A stretch of DNA of 64,000 bases from NCBI GenBank assembly GCA_028752905.1, contig JAQNBH010000013.1:13543816-13607815 (forward strand). Direction: 5' to 3'. How positions within the stretch are numbered: position 1 is the stretch's first letter; the number at the start of each line of letters is the position of its first letter. Origin of the DNA: Cladorhizidae sp. MBARI D1340-BT2. Its lineage: Eukaryota; Porifera; Demospongiae; Poecilosclerida; Cladorhizidae. Shown here one piece after another: positions 21,941-33,847 of the stretch. The notes below the pieces were generated by a model. It was not told the origin of the DNA and ran no database searches. It was given only the letters and a program-made list of their open reading frames with translations. The translations under genes and the position numbers were made by a program.

Positions 21941-24900
21941 GGTTTTATACGTAATTTATATTGACTATAATAATTATACGAACGGATGCAAGGCGCTATT
22001 TGGCGAGAACCCCTAATCGCTTGGGTGAGCGTAGATGTATGTGTGTCTGAGGGAGAGAGAGAGAACATAGTCATCCCCCCTAGCGTAACTGAAGGCCTAA
22101 TATAGTATTGATCTGTAGCTACAGTCATCACGATGTTCTTCTGCTATAGCTATAGGAATATGATATGGGGAAGTGGCCAAGAATTATAATTTCAAACTGG
22201 AGAAAATTTGAAGAACCTGATGCCCTGCAACATAATGGAGTGAGAGGAGAATATAATATACTTGAAAGCTTGAAAATGGGGAAAGCAAACTACACTATGG
22301 GTGACATCATCAGGAAGTGCTTCCTGCAGAGATTCTCGGAGTGTACTAAAGGCAAGCCATGCCGAAGGTGACAGGAACTTGTGTTTACACTTGACAATAT
22401 TTAGTGCATTCATATGCTCTCCGTCTCTCCTCTATTGATCGCACCAGTTATAGCTATATGCCAACTATGTAAGTTATTTTTCTGCTGTGCCCATTGGAAT
22501 GACTAGTAAAAAAATGAGTTTTAGACCACAAGCATTTATAGGACCTTTTACTTATATTTGAACACCAAATTTAAAAAGGCAGTATAATAATAGTCTTCAA
22601 TATAATAATAAGTAAAGGGTATTATAAATGTTTGTGATCCTCATTGGTAAATCTTTGCTTAATTTTTTTAATTTATATACTAAGATTTTTGGCGGCTCTC
22701 TCAATGTTTTGGCTAAATTGGTCTAGCCTTCATCAGGAATAAGAAATAGCAGATATATACCACTAATAACTTCAGTATGATACCATCATTAACACATCTC
22801 TCCTAATATCGATCAATATACATTTGCTTTTAAATAAGACAGCCAAAACATTGAGTTAGCAAATTTAAGTCAATTATCAAGAAAGCTATAGCTACTATGT
22901 CACTGAAAGTTTGGCGAGAGTCTATCTAAGATATCATCAGTATAAGCCATCGTAGAGTTATTCTTTACCATTTTTATTACTAAAGTATACACACATACTT
23001 ATTTATTCACCCTACACATTCATACATGGATCATAAGCAGAAGGATACTACCAAGGCAAAGGAAATCAAAGTAAATTATATATGGAGAAGACGGGAGAAA
23101 TAATAACTGCAGTAGAATTAGGCCCACTGGAAGTAGACCACAACTGATTTATTGGCTCCCTAAGATACATAAACCTGAGGTTACCCTTACTTGCACCAGT
23201 TGAGTCAGATCATGTCTTAAAGGGCTTCTATCTCAAGAGAACCAACTGTAAAGCGAATGTCCAAGACCATGGATCTACGCTATAGCTAAGTTTATTACCT
23301 ATAGACAGAGTGATGTAACTTGGCCAGATTAATTTATTATTTACTTTTGTTCTGGAACCTCAGTACCATATCTCTATCCCTAAATGGAGTGGGTGGATGT
23401 GCATTGAGTATATTGAGATGTCTAGAAAGTTCCGATGTTTTTATGCTTGGAAAATCTGACTGGTAGTTGAAAGTTACCATACGACACACCACTATAACTT
23501 ATAAAAGATGTATCCATTAATGGAATTTTGGCAGTACATTACACATGGTAATGCGTGCCCCATTAATCCTCGTTGGAATTCCAAGAATGGTGAAGGGATT
23601 GGTGCTCATAAGGTAGCATGTCCAATGGAAAAGGACCATGGGTGCCACCTCAAGAGGTGTGCGCTCTCACACTTTCCCACAGTTTGGTATATCTAGGAGC
23701 TCCCGATGAGCTCAATTATATGGAACCTCCATGGGGTCTTCAATTGGTGGTCCTGAAGTGGTCCTTAGTGGACCAACATAAGTAGTATGCATAGTGGCTC
23801 AAGGTGAGACAAAATTGCAACTATGCATACTAATACATAGCCCTGAGTGGCTCAGATTCCTACTTTGAGAACTGATACATGACTCAGGATATGCCAGACC
23901 ACTGCTCTGAATCCACTTACACCAATAAAAATAACATCATGGGATTTAGCATTATTCACAACAGGGGAAAAGTCATTTTATACTTCACTAGGTTAATCAG
24001 TTAAACATAAATTTGCTTGAATATTACGTAATGCTAACTCTGTCTATATAATTATATGGTTCGTGGGCACACTGATGCCCTATACTAGCAAAGGGTAGGT
24101 GAATGCATTCTTATCACTATTCAGTGGAAAACGCAAATTGAATAATTAATTGTCACACTAGCCATCGCATTTAAATGCATCTTCCACACCTTTGATGGAA
24201 AGAATATTATACAGTCAGGTTTTTCATGAATACAATTAATAGAATTTAGAATTAATTGAAGCAAAAGCTTGTTGAGTACTCTTCACCTTCTTCACAGAAA
24301 GATTGCATGTGATTAAGATAGTGCCATAACAGCATAATCATTTTTATGCAACACCATAAAGCTTTTGTATTTTAGGTCTAGGAACTACTAAGCAACTAAT
24401 GTTAGTGTTTTCCTTCATGATTGCTCCTATAATGTGTGCAAATCAAGAAAATGTGTGCAGTGATACAAAGTCTATCCATAAATGATTGCGAATTTATAAA
24501 TAGTAAGTAAAAGAAAAGGACACAAATAAAATTTATAACAAAGTGTGTGTGACATAATAAGTGTCGCTGAAATTAGGGACAACTTTATGTTGGCTTTCAA
24601 TGATTACTTACTGGCAATACATGTTCACTGCATCTACTCTCAGTTCTAGCTAATACACTGGTGTAAGAAGTGGTTTGTGTAGGGGCATGGGGAGGCTGGA
24701 GCTAAGATAGGATGCCATTGTACCTCACATGCATAATGTTTGTTCAAATTTAAAATCACAAATGTGGCTGTGTAAGTTTTGTAGCATTTCTAAGAGTTAA
24801 TTATGAAATTAATTATGACACTTTCTAAATTTAGCTCAGAATACAACCTCAGAGCTCCGCAAAGAAAACAATTCCTGTAGAGCATGGACCTAGATCCAGC

Positions 24901-25180
24901 TAGGCTAGGAAACCAAACCTTACGTCAGCATCCCCCCCCCTCCCACTCCACCTCCAAAAACATCTTCTTATGCCCTTGTAATGTAAGTGCTTATTTTTCA
25001 GTAAGCTAACCACTAACACCACATTAACTTCCACTCTACATTATAGATTCCATGAATACAAAAAGTATATCAGATTGTAGCAAATTTTGTGCCTATCATA
25101 TATGTAAAGTATCTTATACTTGGCAAATCTCAAAAGCTTATAAAACTGCCATGAATAGAAAAAAAAAATTCAGGACTTGC
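21941..25180. other. Intergenic region between genes A and B, left part
   Basis: Mostly unassigned. 22690-22742 contains an R1-like block ('gcctcatcaggaataag' type, as 'ccttcatcaggaataag'). 23040-23230 is a decayed Penelope-like copy. 23508-23696 and 22165-22413 are short open frames without motifs. A poly-C run lies at about 24951. Confidence 0.45.
23040..23230 (+). pseudogene. Remnant of a Penelope-like element
   Basis: The sequence aligns by eye with 50755-50960: shared 'ctaccaaggca', 'aataacaactgca', 'tagaattaggcc', and 'ctccctaagatacataaacct' against 'ctccctaagatacagaaacct'. That block encodes the (L/I)PKIxKP motif of Penelope-like reverse transcriptases. Several indels; only a fragment. 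Confidence 0.6.
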
Positions 25181-25184
25181 TCTG

Positions 25185-26260
25185 AAGGAGAAATGTGTGT
25201 TCTCCCATTCATCTGTAAAGTTCTTAGGTCAAGTTCTTTCTAAAAATGGGGTATGGCCTGATCCTGACTCAGACACAGTTACCTTAAACATGAAGGAACC
25301 CAGGCATGTAAGTGATATTGGATGTTTCCTCAGCATGGCAAATAAAGTTCCTGCCTGATATGACTAACCGAATTAGGAAATTACTCTCAAGGAAGTTTGT
25401 TCGGTGCTGCAGCCTTCACAAGTATCAAAGTGGCCTTGATGAGAAGGAGTAGAGCTAACATTTTTGGTGTAAACAGAGAAACTGTTGCCTCTATTGATAC
25501 CTCACCATATGGACAAGGAGAAGTTTCAACATCCACCAGGAAATGAGTTCCAACCAGTGGCTTTCATTCCAAGGTCAATGCCAACAAAGCAATGTTAAGC
25601 AAAAATAGAACTCTCTTGGGCCTAAGAGCATTTTTCAGAGTATTTAGGTGGCCTCAACTTTGTAATCCATACAGACTAAAAATCTTTAGTTCCTGTGCTA
25701 AGCTCAGATGAACTTCCACTAGGTTCATATACATGGTCAGGATGAGGCTTATGAGATTAAACATCAACTTCTTCAAAGATCAAACCCTATTGAGTCAGCA
25801 GTTGGAGATTATGAGAGGGTATCCACAGTATGCAGGTTTTTACCTGGAACATGAGTTATAGATTATATGTACAGTGCATCATAAAAAAACTTCCAGCTAT
25901 AAAAGGGAGGCTGGAAGTGTCAAGAACAAGTTGACAACTGCAAAATTACTGCATGCTACGGTGGCCTGGTAGAGAAGCTCACTCTCCGGACCTATGAAGC
26001 TCTATATTTCAGTTCAGTGGCATCTCAGCTGTCAGTAGAGAAGGAAATACTGCTGTGGAACAGTCAACTGGTAATTCCTGCAGCTTTGAGGAGTGAAGTC
26101 CTTAAAGCTGATTCATATTGGACATCAAGGAATTGTGAAGAATTAAGGAGCCAAATTATTTCTCTTGTGGCTGGCTCTGTCTAAGCCACTAAAAAGATAC
26201 AGTGGACAGTTGCAGTGAATGTCAGAGCTATTGCACACTGAAGGACATTCTGTCAAGCAA
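25185..26260 (+). pseudogene. Decayed Ty3/gypsy-type pol fragment
   Basis: Translation in shifting frames gives KFLGQ-like and LSKNGVWPDPD, MKEPRHVSDIGCFLSMANK, the segment after the RT palm in gypsy elements. About 700 bp later comes LLWNSQLVIPAALRSEVLKA followed, in another frame, by GHQGI, the integrase H2C2 zinc-binding start. Order and spacing fit gypsy RT/RNase H then integrase. Stops and shifts are frequent. No LTRs were recognised. It lies in the intergenic region. Confidence 0.65.
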
Positions 26261-26573
26261 CATTTGTTTAGTAGATAATAACAGCACTGACTAAGGACTC
26301 ACAGCAGTCATTTCCTAATATAAACAGCAATTGTCCGAAGCTCTGATAACTTGTTCTTTGCTTCTACCTTCACATGCACCAGCTTAGCTTCAAGACTGAT
26401 TTAAATGTTATTCAGTAATTTTATTACATTTAATTTTATTACATTTAACATGCAGGGGTCTTACATCTCTAGACTACCATAATTTCAACAGGTACAGTAG
26501 TAGAGACAATTCTCTAGCAAACTCCTTTTAAAATATAATTTGTTCTTCCTCAATAATACAAATTTGGCTCAAA

Positions 26574-26732
26574 CAACTTTGGATGGACTAAGACTGTGTT
26601 TACCACTAGGGCACTGAGGGGGATGTTCAGCACTAAAACAACAGTAGGTACTAACAACTTTAGATGGATTAAGATTGTGTTTACCCGCTTAGGGCAACAC
26701 TGAGGGGAATGTTCAGCACTAAAACAACACAA
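26574..26732. repeat. 81-bp tandem duplication, two copies
   Basis: 'caacttt(g/a)gatgga' starts at 26574 and again at 26655, followed in both copies by 'aagactgtgtttacc'-like sequence and 'atgttcagcactaaaacaac'. Diverged by several substitutions and small indels. Confidence 0.85.
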
Positions 26733-26776
26733 CTTTACCACCAGCAATTTCATACGCTAAGATATTCGTGCGTGTT

Positions 26777-26812
26777 AACCTAGCCCTAGCCCTAGCCTTA
26801 GCCTTAAACACA
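26777..26812. repeat. (CCCTAG)n-like hexamer tract
   Basis: About five imperfect hexamers, cctagc cctagc cctagc cttagc. Similar in length to, but different from, the animal telomere repeat CCCTAA. Confidence 0.6.
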
Positions 26813-27879
26813 GACTCCTCACAGAGCTTGCGCACATGTATCACCATCCCAGCTATTGAATGTTGTGAGTCTGAAGTGGAGTCGGTAGTCAACTATTATT
26901 GAGGGGAGTAAACCCGTCTGTCGGAAAACAAGAGGCTGAGCTGCTAGTACAGGTGTGACCTGGAAATGGGGACCCCTTTTATTCATCCCCATTTCTCTAG
27001 GGATATGGGGATCCCTGGGCCCCATATCACTAGTGTTATAGGGGCCCTATGACACTAGTGATATGGGGATCTCTTAGGGATTTAGGGCCAGTTAGGGGAT
27101 TGATGGATCATGTAGCCAGAGCAAGGGGGAGGGTGCGGGAGCAACACATTTCAAAACCTCAAAAAATCAAAAAATTAAAATGTGTGTCTCTGAAGCTTTG
27201 GACCAAAATACATTTACACCAATACCCAGGTCTGTCTTTGGAGTGCATGGCTGTTCCACCTGGTGCTGCTCATTTAGTACAAGGCCTGGTTGTTCCATGT
27301 TGTTGTGATCAGCTTCACATTCCTGACATTCCAACAGGGACGGTCGGTCCTCCTTGTCCTGGTCATTATTCAGAACTGGTATTTTCACCTGTTGCCCCTT
27401 CTTTTCCACTGGGGCTGGTTGCTGAATGTGATCCTGTTTCTCTACCTGCTCCTCTCTTGGTTTGAATTCCTTAATTTTGATTTTTTTAAAACAATAACTG
27501 TTAAATTATATTAAAATAAATACTGTGTACACACCTTCAACCGTCCTACATTGTATTTTGACTTCAGAATCACTCCACTTGAATTCCTTAATTCATAGAT
27601 TCCTTTTCCGACACTTCTATTGATAGTCTAGGGACCACTCCATCTCTCACAACAAAGCTTTCCTCCTTTTCATCCTTTGTCTTTGGAGTTCTCTACTAGA
27701 ATTTGTGTGCCATATTGCAATTAGGAGAACAATTTTCGATGGTTAGGAATGATTATAATAATTTATTACCTGGGCTATCATATATACCTTTGGAGCTTGT
27801 CGTTTGTCATAATAATCCTTTTGGTATTCTTGAGCTTTTTTAAATGTTTCTCATTGCGAAAGTCGAATTTCTTCTTGAA

Positions 27880-29400
27880 TTTGTAGAACAGTCTGAAGGT
27901 AGTAGTCAATTTTTTCTTCATCTGAAGAAGTATCTTGAACAGGCATGAGTTCCATGTCAATGGAAGTCGAGGTTCACGATGAAACATCATTAAAAAAGAA
28001 GAGTAAACCTGTCATACACTGCTTTGCCACACGATAGCCAAAGAGAATAGAATCCAATTTTTCATCCCAATCGGTTTGTTGATCATTGACAACCTTCATC
28101 AGAGCACGATTTAATGTTTGGTCGAAGCGTTCTGTCAATCCGTTGGTCTATAATTAATTAAATACATTATTGCAGAAAGTAAAGGAAAGGGAGAGTAGAA
28201 TTATATATCTTGAACCTATAGATCTATTGACCACTTACTTTAAGTTGTTATGCATATCATTCACAAAATAAACCATGCACATAATGCCAGATATTTTTAT
28301 CTGTATATGCCCAATCATAGTGGGAAACTGTGTTTCCAGTTCGAGGAAGTGAATGTTTTAACAATGATCATTGTTTACAAGCTCTTTCCAAGCACTATTG
28401 CTAGGGAAGGCTGAACATACCTATATGTCTACCAACGAACCATTATCAATTCCTTCCTCTTAGGGAAAGGATAATAATTATTATGGTTTCACATTTTCAT
28501 GCAAGTTTTATTTGTAGACGTGTTAAAAGTATTAAAAGAATTAAAAGTAGCCTATTCTTCTATTAAACCAAAGATTATTGCATTTGCATCTTATTACCAG
28601 AAAATATTGAGTTATCATCCATTCTGGAAATTATGTTGCACTAACTTATATATACAATACTAATACCTGAGGATCACAAGCACTGGTTATTCTATGCTCA
28701 GTCTGTCTTCTCGAACAAGTTTGCAGACACTTGATTCACAAATTCCCTGCCTTGATCAGTCAAGACAATCTCAGGGCAGCCAAATCGGCAAATCATCTAA
28801 TAGAAAAGCATTTGCTATTATAAACAAGAAGGAAATTTTCAATTAACTAAATTTACTGAATATAAAACTTCTGCTACTGAAGTAGCTGTTTGTCCTTTAG
28901 AGCTGCAGCTTCAGCCCACTTTGTATAGTAATCTTTAATTGTCATTACATACTTATTTCCACTACTGGTTTCTGGAAGTGGGCCAACAAGGTCCATTCCA
29001 ATTTGAGACCAAGCCTTATCCTTGACTGGAATTGGATGGAGAGATTCATGTTGCTTATGCAATTTTGCATTATTCTTTTGGCATTTTTCACAAGTCTCCA
29101 CCTGTAGTATATATGCAATGGCTAAATTATATCATCCAAAACAAAACCAAACAAAATCAACTTACATAAGAAGTAATCATCATTGTATAAGTTAGCCCAG
29201 TAGTATTTGGAGCTGACAGTTTTATCTCTACCTTGGTCATGGATACTTCCTATTATTCTCATTTTATCTTCAGAACTGTTTATGACTAATCTACATGCAG
29301 GTTTCCCTCCTGCCTTAGATTTTCTACCGAGTTGACCTCGATCGTGGGTAAAAATTTTACTTCGCTTTCTAAGCCCATGCTTATATTGCTTGTCCACACC
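27880..29400 (-). pseudogene. Integrase (Ginger/KRBA2-like), at least four exons, frameshifted
   Basis: Minus-strand order: a zinc-binding region (about 29330-29165; IIGSIHDQ … SSKYYWANLYND) whose Cys pair VETCEKCQKN starts the next exon, 29101-28857 (LHPIPV, IGMDLVGPLPETSSGNKYVM: first Asp), then exon 28796-28667 (MICRFGCPEIVLTDQGREFV: second Asp; ends HRITSACDPQ), and an exon from 28147 (TNGLTERFDQTLNRALMKVV: Glu; then DWDEKLDSILFGYRVA). GT/AG junctions are visible at each step. One frameshift lies near 28885 (after ALKD) and another near 28705. A related acidic C-terminal frame is at 27167-27409. The DDE residues are intact but the frame is broken. Confidence 0.75.
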
Positions 29401-29483
29401 TGCAGGGTAAGAGATATGAACGAGATATTGGTATATATCTTGGCTTCTTTCTCGTAGTACGCCATCCCCAAGGGGCCCTAGAT

Positions 29484-29509
29484 TTTAGGGACCCCGGGGT
29501 CCCTAAAAC
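29484..29509. repeat. Perfect 26-bp palindrome near the Ginger-like right end
   Basis: The half-site ttttagggacccc is followed directly by its exact reverse complement. It is part of the complex terminus of the element at 26963-29541. Confidence 0.9.
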
Positions 29510-29617
29510 GCTAGGGATTAAGGGACGGGGGTCCCCAATTCACTGGAATCCACTATCACACCGGACTCGTAGACAGGAAATAACACTCTCAAAAAGCAGT
29601 TCATCATTTGCTTCGAT

Positions 29618-29624
29618 TATAAAA
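29618..29624 (+). promoter_or_regulatory. TATA-like box upstream of gene B
   Basis: TATAAAA lies 61 bp before the gene B ATG (29685), between the start codon and the Ginger-like element end (29541). The position suits a TATA box with a short 5' UTR. It is based on motif and spacing only. Confidence 0.35.
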
Positions 29625-29684
29625 CCTGGTGTTCCGACTTGAGTTTACTCCATTCGGCTGCTAGAACTCGCCAGAACTCGAAGT

Positions 29685-29742
29685 ATGATTAATAAAGTGT
29701 TTTCGCTACTCGGTCTTCCATTGATATTGAGTACTTTTTCAG
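29685..29742 (+). CDS. Gene B exon 1: signal peptide
   Basis: Reads MINKVFSLLGLPLILSTFS plus the first base of a Gly/Glu codon, then the donor GGTATGAGT in phase 1. Lys near the start, a hydrophobic core (VFSLLGLPLIL) and small residues at the end are typical of a signal peptide. Length (58 nt) and sequence match gene A exon 1, including the FS ending before the split codon. It starts 143 bp right of the Ginger-like element, with a TATA-like box at 29618. Confidence 0.8.
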
Positions 29743-30589
29743 GTATGAGTACACGATAGCTAGCTAGCATGTACTTGGGCGATAGCTAGAGTGGGTGGGA
29801 TGATCAAAATCATCTACGCCACTTGATAGATGATATCTAGTGTGACCTTGCTTAGGTGGAAAAGGTGTATGTGACTTCAGAATCTGAAATTCATTGGAAG
29901 TTGTAGGTTACAACCCTAATGGTATAGAAGAATCATTGTGTTCATAGTTACAAATGTCACCTCTTAAAACGACCTGTCGGTTCTTCAGTGGAAGTATGTC
30001 ATGAATAGCTCTCAGTGACTTATTTGTGCCATATTGTCAGTTCATATGGTTTAGCGGTCACTGTTAAGAACCTATAAGTTTCAACACACTTTTGACCACA
30101 CTGATGCATTTTCTAATCAGGCTTAACATTTAGAATTGAACTAGTGGGGCTAGTTGTAAGTGTTCTCCCTAGCACATGCCCAAGCATGTAGGGTATCTAG
30201 ATGGGCTAAGTGTCAGTCTTGTTGGGGACACAGCAATACTTTTAACACCTCTTTTATTCTATTAGCAACTTTTAAATTAGGGTAGCATTCGTTAAGGGTT
30301 AAAGATTGACTTCAAATATTAATTAAGCAGACTTGCTATACTACAGATGACAGTGTCTGTCACAGTTGTTGGTACACACAATGATGCTGACATTTTATGA
30401 GCTGATATGTGTGGTAGGTTCACAGGGTCAGTGGCACTACACGGAACACATGTAAGGCTTGAAATTCAGTGTAGTATTTTTATGCTAAATTTGGGTTATA
30501 ATTTTATTAATGCAAGACATGTGGTGAGCTGAAGCCCTTGCCAAGCCATATCAAAATAAAATAAATTTTCAATGAACTATCAGTTGACA

Positions 30590-30725
30590 TAACATTACAA
30601 TAACCTTCGCAATAATCAACTTGAAATTGTATTCTCTTGATGTTTCGACTACATGCTCCATTATTCCTGATGAAGGCTGGAGCATTTAGTAGAAGAATAC
30701 AATTTCAAGTTGATTACAATTATTT
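30590..30725. repeat. Dispersed repeat family R1, palindromic copy
   Basis: 'aataatcaacttgaaattgt attctcttg' on the left (about 30611-30640) is mirrored by 'agaatacaatttcaagttga' on the right (about 30690-30712), so the copy folds into a hairpin. It shows the inverted arrangement from which the shorter R1 copies derive. The centre holds 'cctgatgaaggctgg'. Confidence 0.7.
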
Positions 30726-30772
30726 TTATTATTTATAATCCAAATTGTGTAATTTTAAATTGTCCTTAGCTA

Positions 30773-33700
30773 GCGTAAGCCGCCATTTATCGCCCACATT
30801 TCAAACTTAGCAGTGTTAATTAGCTCCAGAGCATCGTAAAAACTTCATCCTTGCACAGGAAGATAATATATTCAACGCTCATTTAGCTATGCTAATTTTA
30901 TGTAATTATGGGCTATACTTCCTAAATAAAGTGCAGGATGAAGGGTACGTTGCCATATATCGACCAGGTGTACCAATCATAGACCACGCATTGAAATCTC
31001 AATATCTATTTTTTTAACTTTGCCATCCAACTTTGTTCTGCAATGGAATGTTGCATAGATCAAAAGGTCATGTTACATTGCAATAATGTTGAATTAAGCA
31101 CACGTTTTTTTTCATGTAAAAAATTAACATTTTTGGTTTCATAGCTAACTAAATACAGTTGGGACATAACTTTTCTTTGCCATTCTCATCAATGATGCCT
31201 CAAGCACACAAGCTAGCATGTACAGCTGCACTGGACCCAGCTATTTCCAGCTCCAATCTCAATGTCTTCATCAAAAGCCTGGTAGCACACATAGCACTGA
31301 TCAGTGATGATTGTATCATCCAACTTAGGAGTCTTGCAGCTTGGAAAAGCACCAAAACTTCGTAAGTTTGTCCTCCTGGTTGAATCAGCTTCTTCAGTGC
31401 TTGGACCAGCTTCATCATACAGGCTTCTCTTACTACCCTGTGCACCCATTCACTCACTGTGCTCTCTCCTCAGATTTCTTCTTTTTTGCTTGTTCCTTCT
31501 CCACTTGTTTTTGCTTTCTCATTTGCCCCTTCGCTTTATGTTCCAACATTTTGTGCTTCTCTTTCTCTCTCCGTTGTTTCCTTCTTCCCTAATCCTCTTT
31601 CTTTCTTCTTTTTCCTCCTCTTCTTTCTTCTTTTTCTTCTCCTTCTCCTTGAGTACGGCCAAACACTGTGTACTGGTTAAAACCCTGGCTCCTGTCATGG
31701 CACGGGATGATGAAGCAGAGGGAAGTTTCCTTTTAGCAGTATGTTTGGGTAGTTCTAAATACTGGACAGACTTTGGTGCCACAGCAGTAGATATAGTATG
31801 TGTAATTCCAGGAACAGATGAGTCAGATGCAGCTTGACGAGTGCTAAACATGGACAAGTTAGAACTACCCGACACTGTAAGAGGAGTGCTGGGCTCAGTT
31901 CAGGCAGTAGGTAAAGGATCACAATTAAGCGTAGAATTCGACACGTCAACAGGTACTGAAGATTCAGATTGGTTAATGTGGTTTAGAGGGAAGACATGAC
32001 TATAATAATCAAGTACAGAACTAGGCAGTTTCTGCAGAACCACACCTGGATGATTAAGTTTTAGCCATATTGCTCATCCACATAGACATCATAGCCTTCT
32101 TCATATCTCATTTGGAAGAGCTCTACTTATTCATCACTAAACTGGGAAGATAACCAAGTGACAATTGAAGTTCCTGATGTGGGGGCAGAAGTTGAAGATG
32201 AAGCAGTTATCATTGATGGGTCCACATTTCTACTACAGGAACCAGAAATGGAACTGGAATCATCAGGTGAAACTATGTCTCTACTGGTATTGTTAGGATG
32301 AGTCGAACTGTAAGGAATAAAGTTATCACTGCCCGAATTAAGAATTTGGATCGCATTTCGATTGAATAGGTAAATTCCACACTTACGAAACCCAGATACA
32401 ATATTAGCAGGTGTAAGGGCTAGCAGCCAAGCCTCAGCAAATAGTTCAGAGAAATTATACATATAATTATGACTCCAGGATGTCTTTGTAAGTAGTCACG
32501 GCAAACATTGGACCATTGGCATTTGAGAGGTCCAAACACTTTGCAATCTATAGGCTGAGAATTTTGTGTTGTGTGTTGTGTGTGGAGGCAAACAAAATAG
32601 TATGACATCGTTAATCCTGTGCAAATTCTACAGTGGACGTCGCATAGTGTGAGCTGTAGCTATCCATAAGCGACAATAATGGCCTCCCTCGAACAGCATA
32701 TTTTAGAAAGTGATCCTTGAGCCAATGACTAAATAACTCTTGATCTGTCCACCCTTTGCCACTCATGCCATAGCATGTACTTGGGATTTCCTTTTGGTAA
32801 TTCAAGTATTTACCCTCAAAAATGACCATTGGTGGTATTGATTGCCCAATAGCATTTTCACATCCCAATATAGTTACCTGTTCCTTCTTCCCAGATACTC
32901 TATAATGCAACTTTTTTGGCCTCACTTGGCAATGATATTAGGGGCCTGGGATCAAGTGGCTTCCCACTCTCATCCATGTTGTAGATCTGAGATGGTTGAT
33001 TAGACAAGTTATGTTTTTGTAGCGTTTCATCCAAAAGATCATAGTAGACAACTATTACTTCTTTATTAGTCGAGTCCATACGTACATGGGCAGTAGCATC
33101 TCCATGTCACAAAGATAACTGTGGCTGTCTCTCTAGAAACCTGCACCACTAGCCATCTGTTACATGATCTTTTCATAACAGATTCTTCTCCATAGCAACC
33201 TTTTCAACAATGCCATTCACTTCTCTTCTCATCTTTCCATAACCAATTTTTGCAACCTCAACCAAATGTTGGGCAAGGGCCCTCATTCAAGAACCTCTGC
33301 TGTCCAGGCTTGATGCCATGAACAACTCTTCCGCTCAAATGATCCTTGAGGGTTGTACATGACACACCATGGATCTTTGCAGCCTTGTTGATGGATGTGG
33401 TTCCTTTCTTCACTGCTTCTATTGCAGCCTCCATGGACTCATTGCTCCATTGCAGCCTCTTTGCTGGTGGTCTAGGGGAAGTCTTCCTTAACTTTGGCTT
33501 CTTTTTCTTATTAATTTGAGGCATTTCTTGAGTTGACTGCCAACTGCCAACTGCAATAAAATGTGACAAGCTAATTCCAAGTTTGATTTTTGTTTACAAA
33601 GTAGACAACTAGCAATAAATAGACAAAACTAAGGTTTCTATGAAGTTTTAAACTTACACTTTAGCTCCTCACTAAAATAATCGTGGCTTGAAAATAACTA

Positions 33701-33844
33701 CACACGACTTCTCCTTCACTAGCGCGAGCTAGCTTGTTTTGCGATTCCGCGCTCATGCATAAATTATTGAGGTTAGTCTGGGATATTATGCTGCTCTGAA
33801 TACCGTGGCCGATAAACGGCTGGTCGATAATAGGCGGCTTACGC
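30773..33844 (-). mobile_element. Tigger/pogo DNA transposon, 3,072 bp, complete ends, TA duplication
   Basis: The left end gcgtaagccgcc (30773-30784) and the right end ggcggcttacgc (33833-33844) are exact inverted repeats. Similarity continues inward (ttatcgcccac against a reversed tattatcgacca). Both ends are flanked by TA (30771-30772 and 33845-33846), the Tc1/mariner-superfamily target duplication. The minus strand carries a pogo/Tigger-type transposase with shifts. The element sits in intron 1 of gene B and supplies more than half of that intron. Confidence 0.9.
31200..33569 (-). pseudogene. Tigger-type DDE transposase, frameshifted but with catalytic triad present
   Basis: From 33569 leftward: a Psq-type HTH (NKKKKPKLRKTSPRPP, KRLQWSNESMEAAIEAVKKG, INKAAKIHGVSCTTLKDHLS), a CENP-B-like HTH in a broken frame (GWWCRFLERQPQLSL), first catalytic Asp in IYNMDESGKPLDPR (about 32970), a DDE_1 core at 32925-32611 with LLSLMDSYSSHYA (second Asp), and third Asp in QPIDCKVFGPLK (about 32545). 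The C-terminal part (32462-32127, 31875-31519) ends with a Lys/Glu coiled stretch and a Cys-rich tail (CYVCYQAF, WVQC) at 31213-31449. At least one stop and several frameshifts make it inactive as read. Confidence 0.85.
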
Positions 33845-33847
33845 TAG

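Larger units (their letters stand above)
26963..29541 (-). mobile_element. Ginger-like DNA transposon (integrase-type), intron-containing, with palindromic GC-rich ends
   Basis: Ends: gaaatggggacccc (26963-26976) and, reverse-complemented, gaattggggacccc (29528-29541). Inside each end lies a local palindrome: ccccatatcactagtgt pairs with acactagtgatatgggg around 27020-27064, and at 29484-29509 there is a perfect 26-bp palindrome centred between gggacccc and ggggtccc. Between them the minus strand encodes a retroviral-type integrase split by introns, as in Ginger elements and KRBA2-like genes. The target duplication was not resolved. The right end lies 143 bp before the gene B start codon. Confidence 0.65.

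Noticed and set aside
26777..26812. Interstitial telomere repeat
   Set aside because: Hexamers are CCCTAG/CCTTAG, not CCCTAA, and only about five imperfect units are present.
31304..31837. Plus-strand Phe/Ser/Leu-rich frame as a membrane protein
   Set aside because: Antisense to the Lys/Glu-rich C-terminal part of the Tigger transposase.
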